The translations under genes were made by a program, and so were the position numbers. Positions 10,793 to 21,642 of a stretch of DNA of 64,000 bases are shown here, piece after piece. The stretch comes from Humitalea rosea (GTDB lineage Bacteria; Pseudomonadota; Alphaproteobacteria; Acetobacterales; Acetobacteraceae), in contig NZ_QKYU01000012.1 of NCBI RefSeq assembly GCF_003253705.1, positions 62,001 through 126,000 on the forward strand. The letters are read 5' to 3'. The notes under the pieces were generated by a model that saw only the letters and a program-made list of their open reading frames with translations, was not told the origin of the DNA and ran no database searches. Numbering within the stretch: the first letter of the stretch is position 1; each line of letters starts with the position of its first letter.

Positions 10793-11916
10793 GGCGTGTC
10801 GATCCTCTCGGGGTGAAGGCTTTGCTGGGCCGCGCGGAAAAAATCCGGCAGGCGCCGGCCGGTCGCGGCGTCGAAAAGATGCTGGGGCGGCGGCAGCCGC
10901 AGCCGCAGCGGAGTGCCCGCGGCCATCGCGTGGTGCCCGGGCACCCGGGCCTGCACCATCTGCCCGGCGGTGCCGAGGGCGCAGCTCAGCACCGTCTCCG
11001 CGCCCAAAAATTCCACCGCCAGCACCGCCGCCGGCAGGCCGTGGCCATCGGTCGGCACCACCTCCTCCGGCCGCACGCCGAGCAGGCCGCCCGCCGCCTC
11101 GGCCGGGGCCACCGCATGGCCGGGCAGGCCGGCGATGACGGCACCGCCCTGCCCTGCCTCCAGCCGCAGCAGCGACATCGGCGGCGTGCCGATGAAGGAG
11201 GCCGCGAAGACCGTGGCGGGGCGGGCGTAGAGTTCGGCCGGGGTGGCGTCCTGTTCGATCCGGCCCTCGCGCATCAGCACGACCTGGTCGGCCATGCTCA
11301 TGGCCTCGGCCTGATCGTGGGTGACATAGACCATGGTCAGGCCGAGCCGCTGTTGCAGCGCGCGAATCTCGCGCCGCATCTCGGCGCGCAGCTTGGCGTC
11401 GAGGTTGGAGAGCGGTTCATCCATCAGGCAGATCGGCGCCTCGGCCACCACCGCGCGGGCCAGCGCCACGCGCTGCTGCTGCCCGCCGGAGAGCTGGCTC
11501 GGCCGGCGGGCCAGCAGGGCGCCAAGGCCCAGCATGTCCGCCGCACGCGCCAGCCGGGCCTCACGCTCGCCCCGCGCGGTGCCGCGCGCGCGCAGGCCAA
11601 AGACGATGTTCTCGGCGACGGAGAGATGCGGGAACAGCGCGTAGGACTGGAACACCATGGCGATGCCGCGCGCCGCCGGCGGCAGCCCCGCGACATCCCG
11701 CCCGCCGAGGAACAGCCGCCCGGCGGCCGGCGCCTCCAGCCCCGCCATCACCCGCAGCAAGGTCGATTTGCCGCAGCCGGAGGGGCCGAGCAGGACGAGG
11801 AAGGTGCCGGCGGGGGCCGAAAGCGTCACATCGGCCAAGGCCCGGGTAGAGCCAAAGCTCTTGGCGACCCCATCCAGGCGAATGGCGCCCCTGCTGTCCT
11901 GCTGCGTCGAAATCAT
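10789..11916 (-). CDS. ABC transporter ATP-binding protein, UgpC/MalK-like
   Basis: A 375-residue cytoplasmic ATPase, first gene of the four-gene importer operon. Walker A (GPSGCGKST) is near residue 44, the signature LSGGQQQR near 140 and Walker B with CLMDEPLSN near 160. The C-terminal ~130 residues form an OB/TOBE-like regulatory extension typical of MalK/UgpC ATPases rather than a bare nucleotide-binding domain. The gene order (ATPase, binding protein, two permeases) and the 4-base overlaps show a single transcript running leftward. No operon repressor gene is adjacent. Confidence 0.92.
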   Translation of the reverse strand: MISTQQDSRGAIRLDGVAKSFGSTRALADVTLSAPAGTFLVLLGPSGCGKSTLLRVMAGLEAPAAGRLFLGGRDVAGLPPAARGIAMVFQSYALFPHLSVAENIVFGLRARGTARGEREARLARAADMLGLGALLARRPSQLSGGQQQRVALARAVVAEAPICLMDEPLSNLDAKLRAEMRREIRALQQRLGLTMVYVTHDQAEAMSMADQVVLMREGRIEQDATPAELYARPATVFAASFIGTPPMSLLRLEAGQGGAVIAGLPGHAVAPAEAAGGLLGVRPEEVVPTDGHGLPAAVLAVEFLGAETVLSCALGTAGQMVQARVPGHHAMAAGTPLRLRLPPPQHLFDAATGRRLPDFFRAAQQSLHPERIDTP

Positions 11917-11978
11917 GCGCGCCGCCTTAACCGGGCAGCACGTCGCTCCGATGACAACAGGGTTTCAGATGCGTGACA

Positions 11979-12641
11979 TCAACCCGTCCCGAAGACCTTG
12001 CCCCAGGCATCGCGCAGCGCCGCATCCAGCGCCGGCATATCCGCCGTGATGCCCAGGTCGGCGAGGCTGGTCACCCCATGCTGGCTGATCCCGCAGGGCA
12101 CGATGCCCGAGAAATGCCCGAGGTCCGGCGCCAGATTCACCGCGACTCCATGCCAGGCGACCCAGCGGGTCACCCGCACGCCGATCGCCGCGACCTTGTC
12201 CTCCCGCCCGCCGCCGCGATCGACCCAGAGGCCGATCCGCCCCTCCCGCCGCTCCGCGGTCACGCCGAGGCTGGCCAAGGCGGTGATGACCCAGCCCTCC
12301 AGCGCATGGACATAGGCGCGGATGTCGCGCGGCGGGATCGCGCGATCCTCCCGCGTCAGGTCCAGCATCACATAGGCGGTGCGCTGGCCGGGGCCGTGAT
12401 AGGTCCATTGCCCGCCCCGCCCGGCGGCGAACACCGGGAATCGGGGGTCCAGCATGCCCTCGGGCGTGGCGGAGGTGCCGCTGGTGTAGGTGGGGGGGTG
12501 TTCGACCAGCCAGACGAGGTCGCAGGCCGTCCCGGCCCGGAGTCCGGCCACCCGCGCGGCCATCGCCGCCAGCGCCTGCGGATATGGCAGCAGCCCCGGT
12601 GCGGTTATCCACGCAGGGCCAGTTGAACCCGCGCGCATCAT
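11979..12641 (-). CDS. lipB: Octanoyl-[acyl-carrier-protein] transferase (lipoate biosynthesis)
   Basis: A 220-residue enzyme that moves octanoyl from ACP onto lipoyl domains of 2-oxoacid dehydrogenases. Conserved features are [32 protein letters not shown], the catalytic lysine in [18 protein letters not shown] and the catalytic cysteine in [13 protein letters not shown]. The start is placed at the ATG pair 12641/12638. An upstream extension to 12713 would run through the tRNA-Leu gene and is rejected. LipA is not in the window. Confidence 0.93.
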   Translation of the reverse strand: MMRAGSTGPAWITAPGLLPYPQALAAMAARVAGLRAGTACDLVWLVEHPPTYTSGTSATPEGMLDPRFPVFAAGRGGQWTYHGPGQRTAYVMLDLTREDRAIPPRDIRAYVHALEGWVITALASLGVTAERREGRIGLWVDRGGGREDKVAAIGVRVTRWVAWHGVAVNLAPDLGHFSGIVPCGISQHGVTSLADLGITADMPALDAALRDAWGKVFGTG

Positions 12642-12661
12642 AGGATAAGTCCCCGGCCTCT

Positions 12662-12747
12662 GCGGTCGTGGCGGAATGGTAGACGCGCCAGCTTGAGGTG
12701 CTGGTAGGGGCAACCCTGTGGAAGTTCGAATCTTCTCGACCGCACCA
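12662..12747 (+). tRNA. tRNA-Leu (anticodon GAG)
   Basis: An 86-base class II tRNA with an encoded CCA end. The acceptor stem GCGGTCG (12662-12668) pairs with CGACCGC (12737-12743). The discriminator A is at 12744 and CCA at 12745-12747. The anticodon stem CCAGC/GCTGG brackets the loop TTGAGGT with anticodon GAG at 12695-12697. A long variable arm (GTAGGGGCAACCCT) and the T arm with GTTCGAATC follow. It begins 20 bases from the divergently oriented lipB start. Confidence 0.95.
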
Positions 12748-12778
12748 GTACTTTACCTCTGAGTATCGGGGCCTGCCC

Positions 12779-12817
12779 GGAAACGGTGGCCCGCCAAGCG
12801 TGGTGGCACCGTTTTCC
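12779..12817 (+). terminator. Hairpin downstream of tRNA-Leu
   Basis: GGAAACGGTG (12779-12788) and CACCGTTTTCC (12807-12817) form a stem with one bulged base about 30 bases past the tRNA 3' end. It contains a short T run inside the second arm and probably ends the tRNA transcript. Confidence 0.5.
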
Positions 12818-12967
12818 GTCGATGGCCATGGCCGGACGGCCCGCTTCCCGCATCGCTGATCCGCGAATCGGCCGGGCCGGCTCATCCAGCCCGCTCATCC
12901 AGCTATGAACGGCCAAATACAACTTCCGGTGGCAATTTTTACCGGCGCGACACATATATGTCCGCTG

Positions 12968-14332
12968 ATGTCGCACAATTTCCTTAACCCATACCTGCTG
13001 CTCGCCGCTGGAAAGCTAGGCAAGGTGAAGGCCGCCCTGGCCCGGCGCCTGCCGCCGCGCGCCGTCGCGGCCCTGCGGAGCCGGCGCGGCGCCACGGCCG
13101 CGCTGTTCGCGGTCAGCGGCACCGCGCTGATCGCGATGGCCGGCTTGGCGACGGAGGGCAGCGGCTACTACCTCGCCTCCCGCGACGCGCAGAACAGCGC
13201 CGATGTCGCGGCGATGGCGGCGGCCTCGGCCTACCAGTTCCGCGGTCGCCCGGCGGCGCTCGGCGCGGCATCGGAGGTTTCGGTCCGCAACGGGCTGAAT
13301 GCGGCGATGGTCACGGTCCGCAACCCGCCGACCACAGGTAGCCTCGTCGGCAATAGCAATGCCTTCGAGGTGCTGATCGCCAAGCCCTATCACTTCAACC
13401 TGGCCCGCCCCTTCGTCACCAATGGGCAGTTGCAGGTGAATGCGCGGGCCGTGTCGGTGCTGCAGGCGACGACGCCGGCCTGCATCCTCTCGCTCACCGG
13501 GCCGCTGACGATCCAGAACTCCAGCTCCTTCCAGGCGCCGGGCTGCGCCATCGGCTCCAATGCGGCGGGCGCCTCGGTGTCCATCCCGCAGTCGAATTCG
13601 ACGGTGGTGGCGCGGGCGGTGATGAGCCTCGGCACCTGCTCCGGGTGCAGCAACACCCGCTGGAGCTTCACCGAGGGCTACCAGGAACACGCCCCCCCGC
13701 TGACCAACCCGTATGCGAGCCTGGATACCAAGCCCTATACGACCGCGACCGGCGCCTCCTGCCTGAACACCGCGCAGCTCAACGTGAATGGGCCGATCGC
13801 GCCGACCGGAACCAACAAGGCCTATTGCGGCCCGGTCAACGTCTCCAACACCTCGGCCGTCACCTTCACCCCCGGGACCTATGTCTTCCAGAATGCGTCG
13901 CTGACGGTCGGCAGCATCACCAGCTTCACCTGCAACGGCTGCACCTTCATCTTCCGCGGGACCTCGCCCGGCAATCTCAGCATCAGCAACATGTCGACCG
14001 CCAACCTCACGGCGCCGTCGAGCAACAGCAGCGATGCGGATTACAACGGCATCCTGTTCCACCGCACGACCGGCGGCACCATGGGCACCTCGGGCGCGCC
14101 GAACCTGAACCTGCAGAGCGTCTCGACCTTCAACCTCGCGGGCGGCATCTACTTCCCCGGCTCCTATGTCCGCATCGGCAATGTCAGCTCCAGCAGCACG
14201 GCCAATTGCCTGGCGCTGGTCGCGGGGACGGTGGATATCGGCAACCTCAGCAGTTTCCGCTTCGATGTCTCCGGCTGCCACAACTACGGCACCAACATCC
14301 CCGCCGCGCGCATCGCGCGGCTGGTGGAATGA
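12968..14332 (+). CDS. TadG/Tad-like protein with a long Ser/Asn/Thr/Gly-rich C-terminal domain
   Basis: A 454-residue protein. After ~40 residues of basic N terminus (RRGATAALFAVSGTALIAMAGLATEG) comes a single membrane segment and the Tad signature YLASRDAQNSADVAAMAAA. The remainder is exported and dominated by Ser, Asn, Thr and Gly, with repeated short beta-like units (for example LNLQSVSTFNLAGGIYFPG and VRIGNVSSSSTANCLALVAG) and six or more cysteines, suggesting a beta-solenoid. TadG-type proteins are minor components of tight-adherence pilus systems, but no other tad/cpa genes are visible here. The start is uncertain: ATG at 12905 adds 21 residues. The stop overlaps the TadE-like start by 4 bases. 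Confidence 0.75.
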   Translation: MSHNFLNPYLLLAAGKLGKVKAALARRLPPRAVAALRSRRGATAALFAVSGTALIAMAGLATEGSGYYLASRDAQNSADVAAMAAASAYQFRGRPAALGAASEVSVRNGLNAAMVTVRNPPTTGSLVGNSNAFEVLIAKPYHFNLARPFVTNGQLQVNARAVSVLQATTPACILSLTGPLTIQNSSSFQAPGCAIGSNAAGASVSIPQSNSTVVARAVMSLGTCSGCSNTRWSFTEGYQEHAPPLTNPYASLDTKPYTTATGASCLNTAQLNVNGPIAPTGTNKAYCGPVNVSNTSAVTFTPGTYVFQNASLTVGSITSFTCNGCTFIFRGTSPGNLSISNMSTANLTAPSSNSSDADYNGILFHRTTGGTMGTSGAPNLNLQSVSTFNLAGGIYFPGSYVRIGNVSSSSTANCLALVAGTVDIGNLSSFRFDVSGCHNYGTNIPAARIARLVE

Positions 14333-14778
14333 AGATGATCCGCCTCGGCCGCAAAGGCATCGCCGCCACCGAATTCGCGCTGGTCGCGCCGGTGCTGCTG
14401 CTGCTGTTCGTGACGATGTACGACATCGGCAATGCGATGTGGCGGACCACGCGGCTGGAGCTGGCGGCGCGGGCCGGGGCGCAATATGCCTTCGCCAAGC
14501 CGCTGGACAATACCGGCATCACCAGCACGGTGATGAACCAGCTCTCGGGCTGGAGCGGGGTCACCGTCGGCTCCACCGCCATGGTCTGCAAATGCGACAA
14601 CGGCGCCGCCGCGAACTGCGTCACCGGCACCTGCACCACGGGCGGCGTGACGCAGGCGCCGATCGGATATGTCTCGATCACCGTCACCCAGCCCTATACC
14701 TTCGTCTCGCCGATCAGCGCGGCGCTGCTGCCGCAGTTTGCCACGCTAAGGGGCAATGTGGAGCTGCGGGTACACTGA
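14329..14778 (+). CDS. TadE-like pseudopilin family protein
   Basis: A 149-residue protein with the TadE pattern: short basic N terminus (MKMIRLGRKGIAATEF), Glu at about position 15, then one hydrophobic helix (ALVAPVLLLLFVTMYDIGNAMW) and an exported C-terminal domain with paired cysteines. It is translationally coupled to the TadG-like gene (ATGA). TadE proteins are processed by the TadV peptidase in pilus systems; whether that happens here is not visible because TadV is absent from the window. Confidence 0.82.
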   Translation: MKMIRLGRKGIAATEFALVAPVLLLLFVTMYDIGNAMWRTTRLELAARAGAQYAFAKPLDNTGITSTVMNQLSGWSGVTVGSTAMVCKCDNGAAANCVTGTCTTGGVTQAPIGYVSITVTQPYTFVSPISAALLPQFATLRGNVELRVH

Positions 14779-14852
14779 GCAGCCCTGCCGCCCCGCACGT
14801 TGCCTTGGGCGCCATAGCCGCCCATCTTGGGCGCTCGACCTAGGGGGCCAGT

Positions 14853-17120
<2,268 letters not shown>

Positions 17121-17170
17121 TCGGCGGGGCCCGCGTGGACATCGCGCGGCCCCGCCCCCACATCGTCCCC

Positions 17171-17869
17171 ATGGCCCAACCACCAGCAAAAACCGGCAAT
17201 GCGGACGTCGCGGCCTTCCTCGCCCAGGTCGCCGCGATGCCGGCGGTCCGCACCGCGGGCGTGCCCGGCCGCCTGCTCTTCGCGATGGACGCGACGGCCA
17301 GCCGCCAGCCGAGCTGGGACCAGGCCTGCCACCTCCAGGCCGGGATGTTCCAGGCCGCGGCCACGGTGGGCAGTCTCGCCGTCTCGCTCGCCTATTACCG
17401 CGGCTATGGCGAATTCGCCGCGACCCCCTTCCTGACCGACGCGGCCGAGGTGACGCGGCGGATGACCGGCGTGCGCTGCCTCGCGGGGCGGACCCAGATC
17501 CTGCGCGTGCTGAACCACGCTTTGGCCGAAACCAGGCGCAGCCGCATCCATGCCCTGGTGTTCGTGGGCGATGCGGTGGAGGAGGAGGCGGACCTGCTCT
17601 GCCATACCGCCGGCGGGCTCGGGATGCATGGCACGCCGGTCTTCATCTTCCACGAGGGCGGCGCCCCCGCCCCGGCCGCGGTGTTGCGCCAGATCGCGCG
17701 GCTTTCGGGCGGCGCCTATGCCCCCTTCGACGCCGGGAGTGCGGCGGCGTTGCAGGAGCTGCTGCGCGCCGTCGCCGTCTTCGCGGCCGGGGGGCGTGCG
17801 GCGCTGGCGGCACTGCCCGGGCCGCAGGCGCGGCGCATCGCGGGCCAGCTCCCGGCGCCGAAGCGCTGA
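17171..17869 (+). CDS. VWA-like domain protein paired with a J-domain protein
   Basis: A 232-residue protein predicted to be cytoplasmic. LLFAMDATASRQPSWDQAC near residue 40 matches the first strand and metal site of a von Willebrand A fold (DxTxS). HALVFVGDAVEEE near 140 supplies a later acidic motif. No signal peptide is seen. The chosen ATG begins MAQPPAKTGNADV; a GTG at 17117 that overlaps the maeB stop is an alternative. Its stop overlaps the J-domain gene start (TGATG), so the two are probably made together. The function is not established. Confidence 0.7.
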   Translation: MAQPPAKTGNADVAAFLAQVAAMPAVRTAGVPGRLLFAMDATASRQPSWDQACHLQAGMFQAAATVGSLAVSLAYYRGYGEFAATPFLTDAAEVTRRMTGVRCLAGRTQILRVLNHALAETRRSRIHALVFVGDAVEEEADLLCHTAGGLGMHGTPVFIFHEGGAPAPAAVLRQIARLSGGAYAPFDAGSAAALQELLRAVAVFAAGGRAALAALPGPQARRIAGQLPAPKR

Positions 17870-18543
17870 TGGGCGCGCTCGCGCTCGGGGCCCTGGCTTT
17901 GCTGGGCGTGGCGCTGCTGCTGCGCGGCTTCGCCTCGGCCCCCATCGCCGCCATCAAGCGCGCGGCGGCCTGGAGCCTTGGCATCATTGGCGTGCTGCTG
18001 GTGGCGCTGCTGCTGGTGACGGGGCGCGGCGGGCAGGCGATCGGGGCGCTGATCTTCTTCGGGCCGCTGCTCTGGCGGTCCTGGAACTCCTGGCAGGCGC
18101 GGCGACGCTTCGCCGCCGGCGGCGGGGATACCACCAGCGTCGATACCGCGACCCTCGCCATGCGCCTCGACCACGCGACCGGGACCATGGCCGGGGAGGT
18201 GACGCGCGGCCCGCAGGCTGGGCGCTCCCTCGCCGAGCTGGGGCAGGAGGAACTGCTGGCGCTGCTGACCGAATGCCGCACCGCCGACCCCGACAGCGTG
18301 CCGCTGCTGGAGGCTTGGGCCGACCGCGCCTTCCCCGGCTGGCGCGAACACACCGCGCCGGGCGAGGAGGCGATGGACCGCGCCGACGCGCTGGCGGTGC
18401 TGGGGCTGGAGGAGAGCGCGGGCCCCGCCGAGATCAAGGCGGCGCACCGCCGGCTGATGGCCACGGCGCATCCGGATCGCGGCGGCAGCGACTGGCTGGC
18501 GGCGCGGATCAACCGCGCGCGTGATCTTCTTCTGCGGGATTAG
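17869..18543 (+). CDS. Membrane-anchored J-domain protein (Pam18/TIM14-like)
   Basis: A 224-residue protein. One or two N-terminal membrane helices (LALGALALLGVALLLRGF and LGIIGVLLVALLLVTG) precede a linker. A C-terminal J domain (~165-224) contains the diagnostic HPD tripeptide in TAHPDRGGSDW. J domains stimulate Hsp70 ATPases, so a role as a membrane-bound DnaK co-chaperone is inferred. The type III architecture with only the J domain at the C terminus resembles mitochondrial TIM14. It overlaps the VWA gene by one base. Confidence 0.82.
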   Translation: MGALALGALALLGVALLLRGFASAPIAAIKRAAAWSLGIIGVLLVALLLVTGRGGQAIGALIFFGPLLWRSWNSWQARRRFAAGGGDTTSVDTATLAMRLDHATGTMAGEVTRGPQAGRSLAELGQEELLALLTECRTADPDSVPLLEAWADRAFPGWREHTAPGEEAMDRADALAVLGLEESAGPAEIKAAHRRLMATAHPDRGGSDWLAARINRARDLLLRD

Positions 18544-18612
18544 GCGGCGCGCCTTGCCGTTACCGGGGGCTACGTGGCACTCCTTCGGTTACGTAGCCTG
18601 GGGAAAAACGCC

Positions 18613-19488
18613 GTGTCGATCAAGCCGCTCAGGAAAGCCGTCCTCCCCGTCGCGGGGCTTGGCACCCGCTTTCTCCCCGCCACCAAGCAGATGCCCAAGG
18701 AAATGCTGCCGGTGGTGGATAAGCCACTGATCCAATACGCGGTCGAGGAAGCCCGCGCGGCGGGGATCGAGCAGTTCTGCTTCGTCACCGGCCGCGGCAA
18801 GACCATGCTCGTGGAGCAGTTCGACGTCGCCTATGAGCTGGAACGCACCCTGCAGGAACGCGGCAAGGAGAAGGAGCGGGCGATGCTCCACGCCCAGGCG
18901 CTGCCCCCTGGCTCCATCACCTCCACCCGCCAGCAATCCGCACTCGGCCTCGGCCATGCCATCTGGTGCGCGCGGCATTTCATCGGCGACGAGCCCTTCG
19001 CCATCCTGCTGCCCGACGATCTGATGCAATGCGAGGTGTCCTGCACCAAGCAGCTCGCGGACGCCTATTACGCGACCGGCGGCAATGTCGTGGCCGTCGA
19101 GAAGGTGCCGCATGAGATCGTCAATCGCTACGGCGTGATCGATCCGGGCGAGGTCCATGGCAACCTCGTCGAGATCAAGGGCCTGGTCGAGAAGCCGCCG
19201 ATCGACGAGGCGCCCTCCGACCTCACCGTCATCGGCCGCTATGTGCTGATGCCCGAGGTGATCGCGCATCTGTCGAAGATGGAGCGCGGTGCCGGCAACG
19301 AGATCCAGCTCACCGACAGCATGGCCAAGCTGATCGGCCACCAGCCGTTCCACGGCGTGCTGTATGAGGGCAAGCGCTACGATTGCGGCGACAAGCTCGG
19401 CTGGCTGGAGGCGCAGATCGGCTTCGCTTTGGCCCGGCCGGAGCTCGCCGATGGCGTGCGCGCCTTCCTGAAAAACTACTGCCCGTAA
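18613..19488 (+). CDS. galU: UTP-glucose-1-phosphate uridylyltransferase
   Basis: A 291-residue enzyme that makes UDP-glucose from UTP and glucose-1-phosphate. The N terminus VSIKPLRKAVLPVAGLGTRFLPATKQMPKEMLPV (in pieces) is the nucleotide-binding loop of GalU. DDLMQCE carries the metal-binding aspartate, and VEKPP is near residue 192. I chose GTG at 18613 because family members start at this point and GGGGAAAA lies upstream; an ORF start at 18574 adds 13 unmatched residues. The phosphomannomutase gene follows 54 bases later, giving a sugar-nucleotide module for envelope polysaccharides. Confidence 0.93.
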   Translation: MSIKPLRKAVLPVAGLGTRFLPATKQMPKEMLPVVDKPLIQYAVEEARAAGIEQFCFVTGRGKTMLVEQFDVAYELERTLQERGKEKERAMLHAQALPPGSITSTRQQSALGLGHAIWCARHFIGDEPFAILLPDDLMQCEVSCTKQLADAYYATGGNVVAVEKVPHEIVNRYGVIDPGEVHGNLVEIKGLVEKPPIDEAPSDLTVIGRYVLMPEVIAHLSKMERGAGNEIQLTDSMAKLIGHQPFHGVLYEGKRYDCGDKLGWLEAQIGFALARPELADGVRAFLKNYCP

Positions 19489-19542
19489 AACTCCGCAGGG
19501 CCTGCGCCGTTCGCGACCTGACCGCCGTTTGAAGGAACTTCC

Positions 19543-20955
19543 ATGCCGAGCTTCAGCCATAGCTTCCACGCGACCTCGCTGCGGGAATACGACATCCGCG
19601 GGATTGTCGGCAAAACCCTGTCGGCCGCGGATACCTTCGCGATCGGCCGCGTGTTCGGCACCATCGTCGCGCGCAACGGCGGCTCGCATGTGGTGACGGG
19701 GCGGGATGGGCGGCTGTCCTCGCCGATGCTGGAGGATGCGCTGATCGCGGGGCTCATCGCCTCGGGCATGAAGGTCAGCAGCGTGGGATGCGGCCCGACG
19801 CCGCTGCTCTACTACGCCTCCTACGCGCTCAAGGCCGATGGCGCGGCGATGATCACCGGCAGCCACAACCCGCCCGACTACAATGGCTGCAAGATGATGC
19901 TGGGCAAGAAGCCCTTCTTCGGCACGCAGATCCAGGACCTTGGCCGCATGGCCGCCGAGGGCGATGTGGTCGAGGCCGCACCCGGTTCGTCCGAGACGGT
20001 CGATCTGCGCGACGCCTACATCACCCGCATGCTCCAGGACTACGACGGCGGCACCCGCGCGCTGAAGGTGGTCTGGGACCCCGGCAATGGCTCGGGTGCC
20101 GAGATCACCCAGATGATGACCAGGCGCCTGCCCGGCGAGCACATCATCATCAATGGCGACATCGACGGCACCTTCCCCAACCACCACCCCGACCCGACCG
20201 TGCTCAAGAACCTGGAGCAGATGATCGCCAAGGTGAAGGAGACCGGGGCCGACCTCGGCATCGCCTTTGACGGCGACGCCGACCGCATCGGCATCGTGGA
20301 CAATGAGGGCGTGATGTTCTTCGGCGACCAGTTGCTGGTCGTCCTCGCCCGCGACGTGCTGAAGAGCCACCCCGGTGCGACCATCATCGCCGATGTGAAG
20401 GCGAGCCAATTGCTGTTCGACGAGGTCGCCAAGGCCGGCGGCGTGCCCTTGATGTGGAAGACCGGGCATTCGCTGATCAAGGCCAAGATGGCCGAGACCG
20501 GCGCGCCGCTCGCCGGCGAGATGTCGGGCCACGTCTTCTTCGCCGACAAATGGTACGGCTTCGACGACGCGCCCTATTCGGCCATCCGCCTGCTCGGGAT
20601 CGTGGCGCGGATGACGGGGAAGCTCTCGGACGTGCGCCACGCCTTCCCGGTGCTGATCAACACGCCGGAACTGCGCTTCGACTGCCCCGACGACCGCAAG
20701 TTCGATGTGGTGGCCGAGGTGAAGGCGCGTCTGGCCACCGCCGGCGCCAAGGTGCAGGACGTCGATGGCGTGCGGGTGCTGTCGGAGGATGGCTGGTGGC
20801 TGCTGCGCGCCTCCAACACCCAGGCGGTGCTGGTGGCCCGCGCCGAGGCTGGCTCCGAGGTTGGGCTGGATCGGCTGAAGGCGCAGATCGCCGAACAGGT
20901 CGTCGCCAGCGGGCTGGTTGCCCCCGATTTCTCGGGCGAGAACGCCGGGCACTAG
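19543..20955 (+). CDS. Phosphomannomutase/phosphoglucomutase (AlgC/ManB type)
   Basis: A 470-residue alpha-D-phosphohexomutase that interconverts 6- and 1-phosphosugars and so feeds GalU. REYDIRGIVG marks the N terminus. The active-site phosphoserine loop is TGSHNPPDYNG (about residue 106), the metal-binding loop DGDADRIGIVD (about 245) and the sugar-binding loop GEMSGHVFF (about 326). A good Shine-Dalgarno (GAAGGAA) precedes the ATG. The next gene begins directly after its stop codon. Confidence 0.93.
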   Translation: MPSFSHSFHATSLREYDIRGIVGKTLSAADTFAIGRVFGTIVARNGGSHVVTGRDGRLSSPMLEDALIAGLIASGMKVSSVGCGPTPLLYYASYALKADGAAMITGSHNPPDYNGCKMMLGKKPFFGTQIQDLGRMAAEGDVVEAAPGSSETVDLRDAYITRMLQDYDGGTRALKVVWDPGNGSGAEITQMMTRRLPGEHIIINGDIDGTFPNHHPDPTVLKNLEQMIAKVKETGADLGIAFDGDADRIGIVDNEGVMFFGDQLLVVLARDVLKSHPGATIIADVKASQLLFDEVAKAGGVPLMWKTGHSLIKAKMAETGAPLAGEMSGHVFFADKWYGFDDAPYSAIRLLGIVARMTGKLSDVRHAFPVLINTPELRFDCPDDRKFDVVAEVKARLATAGAKVQDVDGVRVLSEDGWWLLRASNTQAVLVARAEAGSEVGLDRLKAQIAEQVVASGLVAPDFSGENAGH

Positions 20956-21522
20956 ATGGCGCCGCGCGTAACTGTGCTGGAAGGGCCGCGGGTGGTGCTG
21001 CGGCCCCTCGCGGAGCCCGACCGCGCCGCCTTCGCCGCGATCAATGGCGACCCCGAGGTGATGCGCCATTTCGCGAGCACGATGACGCGGGAGGAGAGCG
21101 ACGCCTTCCAGGACCGCATCGCCGCGCATTTCGCCGAGCATGGCTACGGTTTCTGGGCCATCGAGGATCGCGCGAGCGGCGCGCTGGCCGGGCTCTGCGG
21201 CTTGATGACCATCCCCTGGCAGGCGCGCTTCACCCCGGCGGTGGAAATCGGCTGGCGCTTGGCCCCCGCGTTCCAGCGCCAGGGCCTTGCCGAGGAGGCC
21301 GCACGGCTGTCGTTGGCGGCGGGGTTTGGCGCCCTGCGGCTGCCGGACATCATCGCCTTCACCACCCCCTCCAATGCCCGGTCCTGGGGGCTGATGGAGC
21401 GGCTTGGCATGACCCCGGATGGCGATTTCGACCATCCGAGGCTGCCCGAAGGCCACCCGCTGCGGCGGCATCTGCTCTATCGCCTGACGCGCGCGGCCTG
21501 GGTCGCGCGCGCCTTCGCATAG
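20956..21522 (+). CDS. GNAT-family N-acetyltransferase (RimJ/RimL-like)
   Basis: A 188-residue acetyltransferase. The sequence shows GPRVVLRPLAEPDRAAFAAIN at the start, ALAGLCGLMTIPW, and the acetyl-CoA-binding motif region WRLAPAFQRQGLAEEAARLSL, as in RimJ/RimL-type enzymes. The acceptor substrate is unknown. It starts immediately after the phosphohexomutase stop codon with no spacer, so it is almost certainly cotranscribed. A twin palindromic repeat lies just downstream. Confidence 0.86.
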   Translation: MAPRVTVLEGPRVVLRPLAEPDRAAFAAINGDPEVMRHFASTMTREESDAFQDRIAAHFAEHGYGFWAIEDRASGALAGLCGLMTIPWQARFTPAVEIGWRLAPAFQRQGLAEEAARLSLAAGFGALRLPDIIAFTTPSNARSWGLMERLGMTPDGDFDHPRLPEGHPLRRHLLYRLTRAAWVARAFA

Positions 21523-21527
21523 GGGGG

Positions 21528-21642
21528 GTCGCATTTTCCGAGTCGTCGGGTGAACCCACCCGACTTGAAAATGCTCTGATATAGGAGTCGTCGCATTTTC
21601 CGAGTCGTCGGGTGAACCCACCCGACTTGAAAATGCTCTGAT
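21528..21642. repeat. Two tandem 53-base palindromic elements between convergent genes
   Basis: Two identical 53-base copies, 21528-21580 and 21590-21642, lie with a 62-base period. Each holds a nested hairpin: an outer 7-base stem CATTTTC/GAAAATG and an inner perfect 8-base stem GTCGGGTG/CACCCGAC around an AACC loop. The second copy abuts the stop codon of the chemoreceptor gene. The position between convergent genes suggests a duplicated bidirectional terminator or a mobile REP-like palindrome. Confidence 0.9.

Noticed and set aside
18589-21621. A 1010-codon minus-strand frame across galU, the phosphohexomutase and the GNAT gene
   Set aside because: It is antisense to three well-supported genes, has low-complexity His/Arg/Gly/Ala composition and no recognisable domain.
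21528-21642. A two-unit CRISPR array
   Set aside because: There are only two copies, the spacing between them is 9 bases, each unit is itself a long palindrome, and no cas genes are near.
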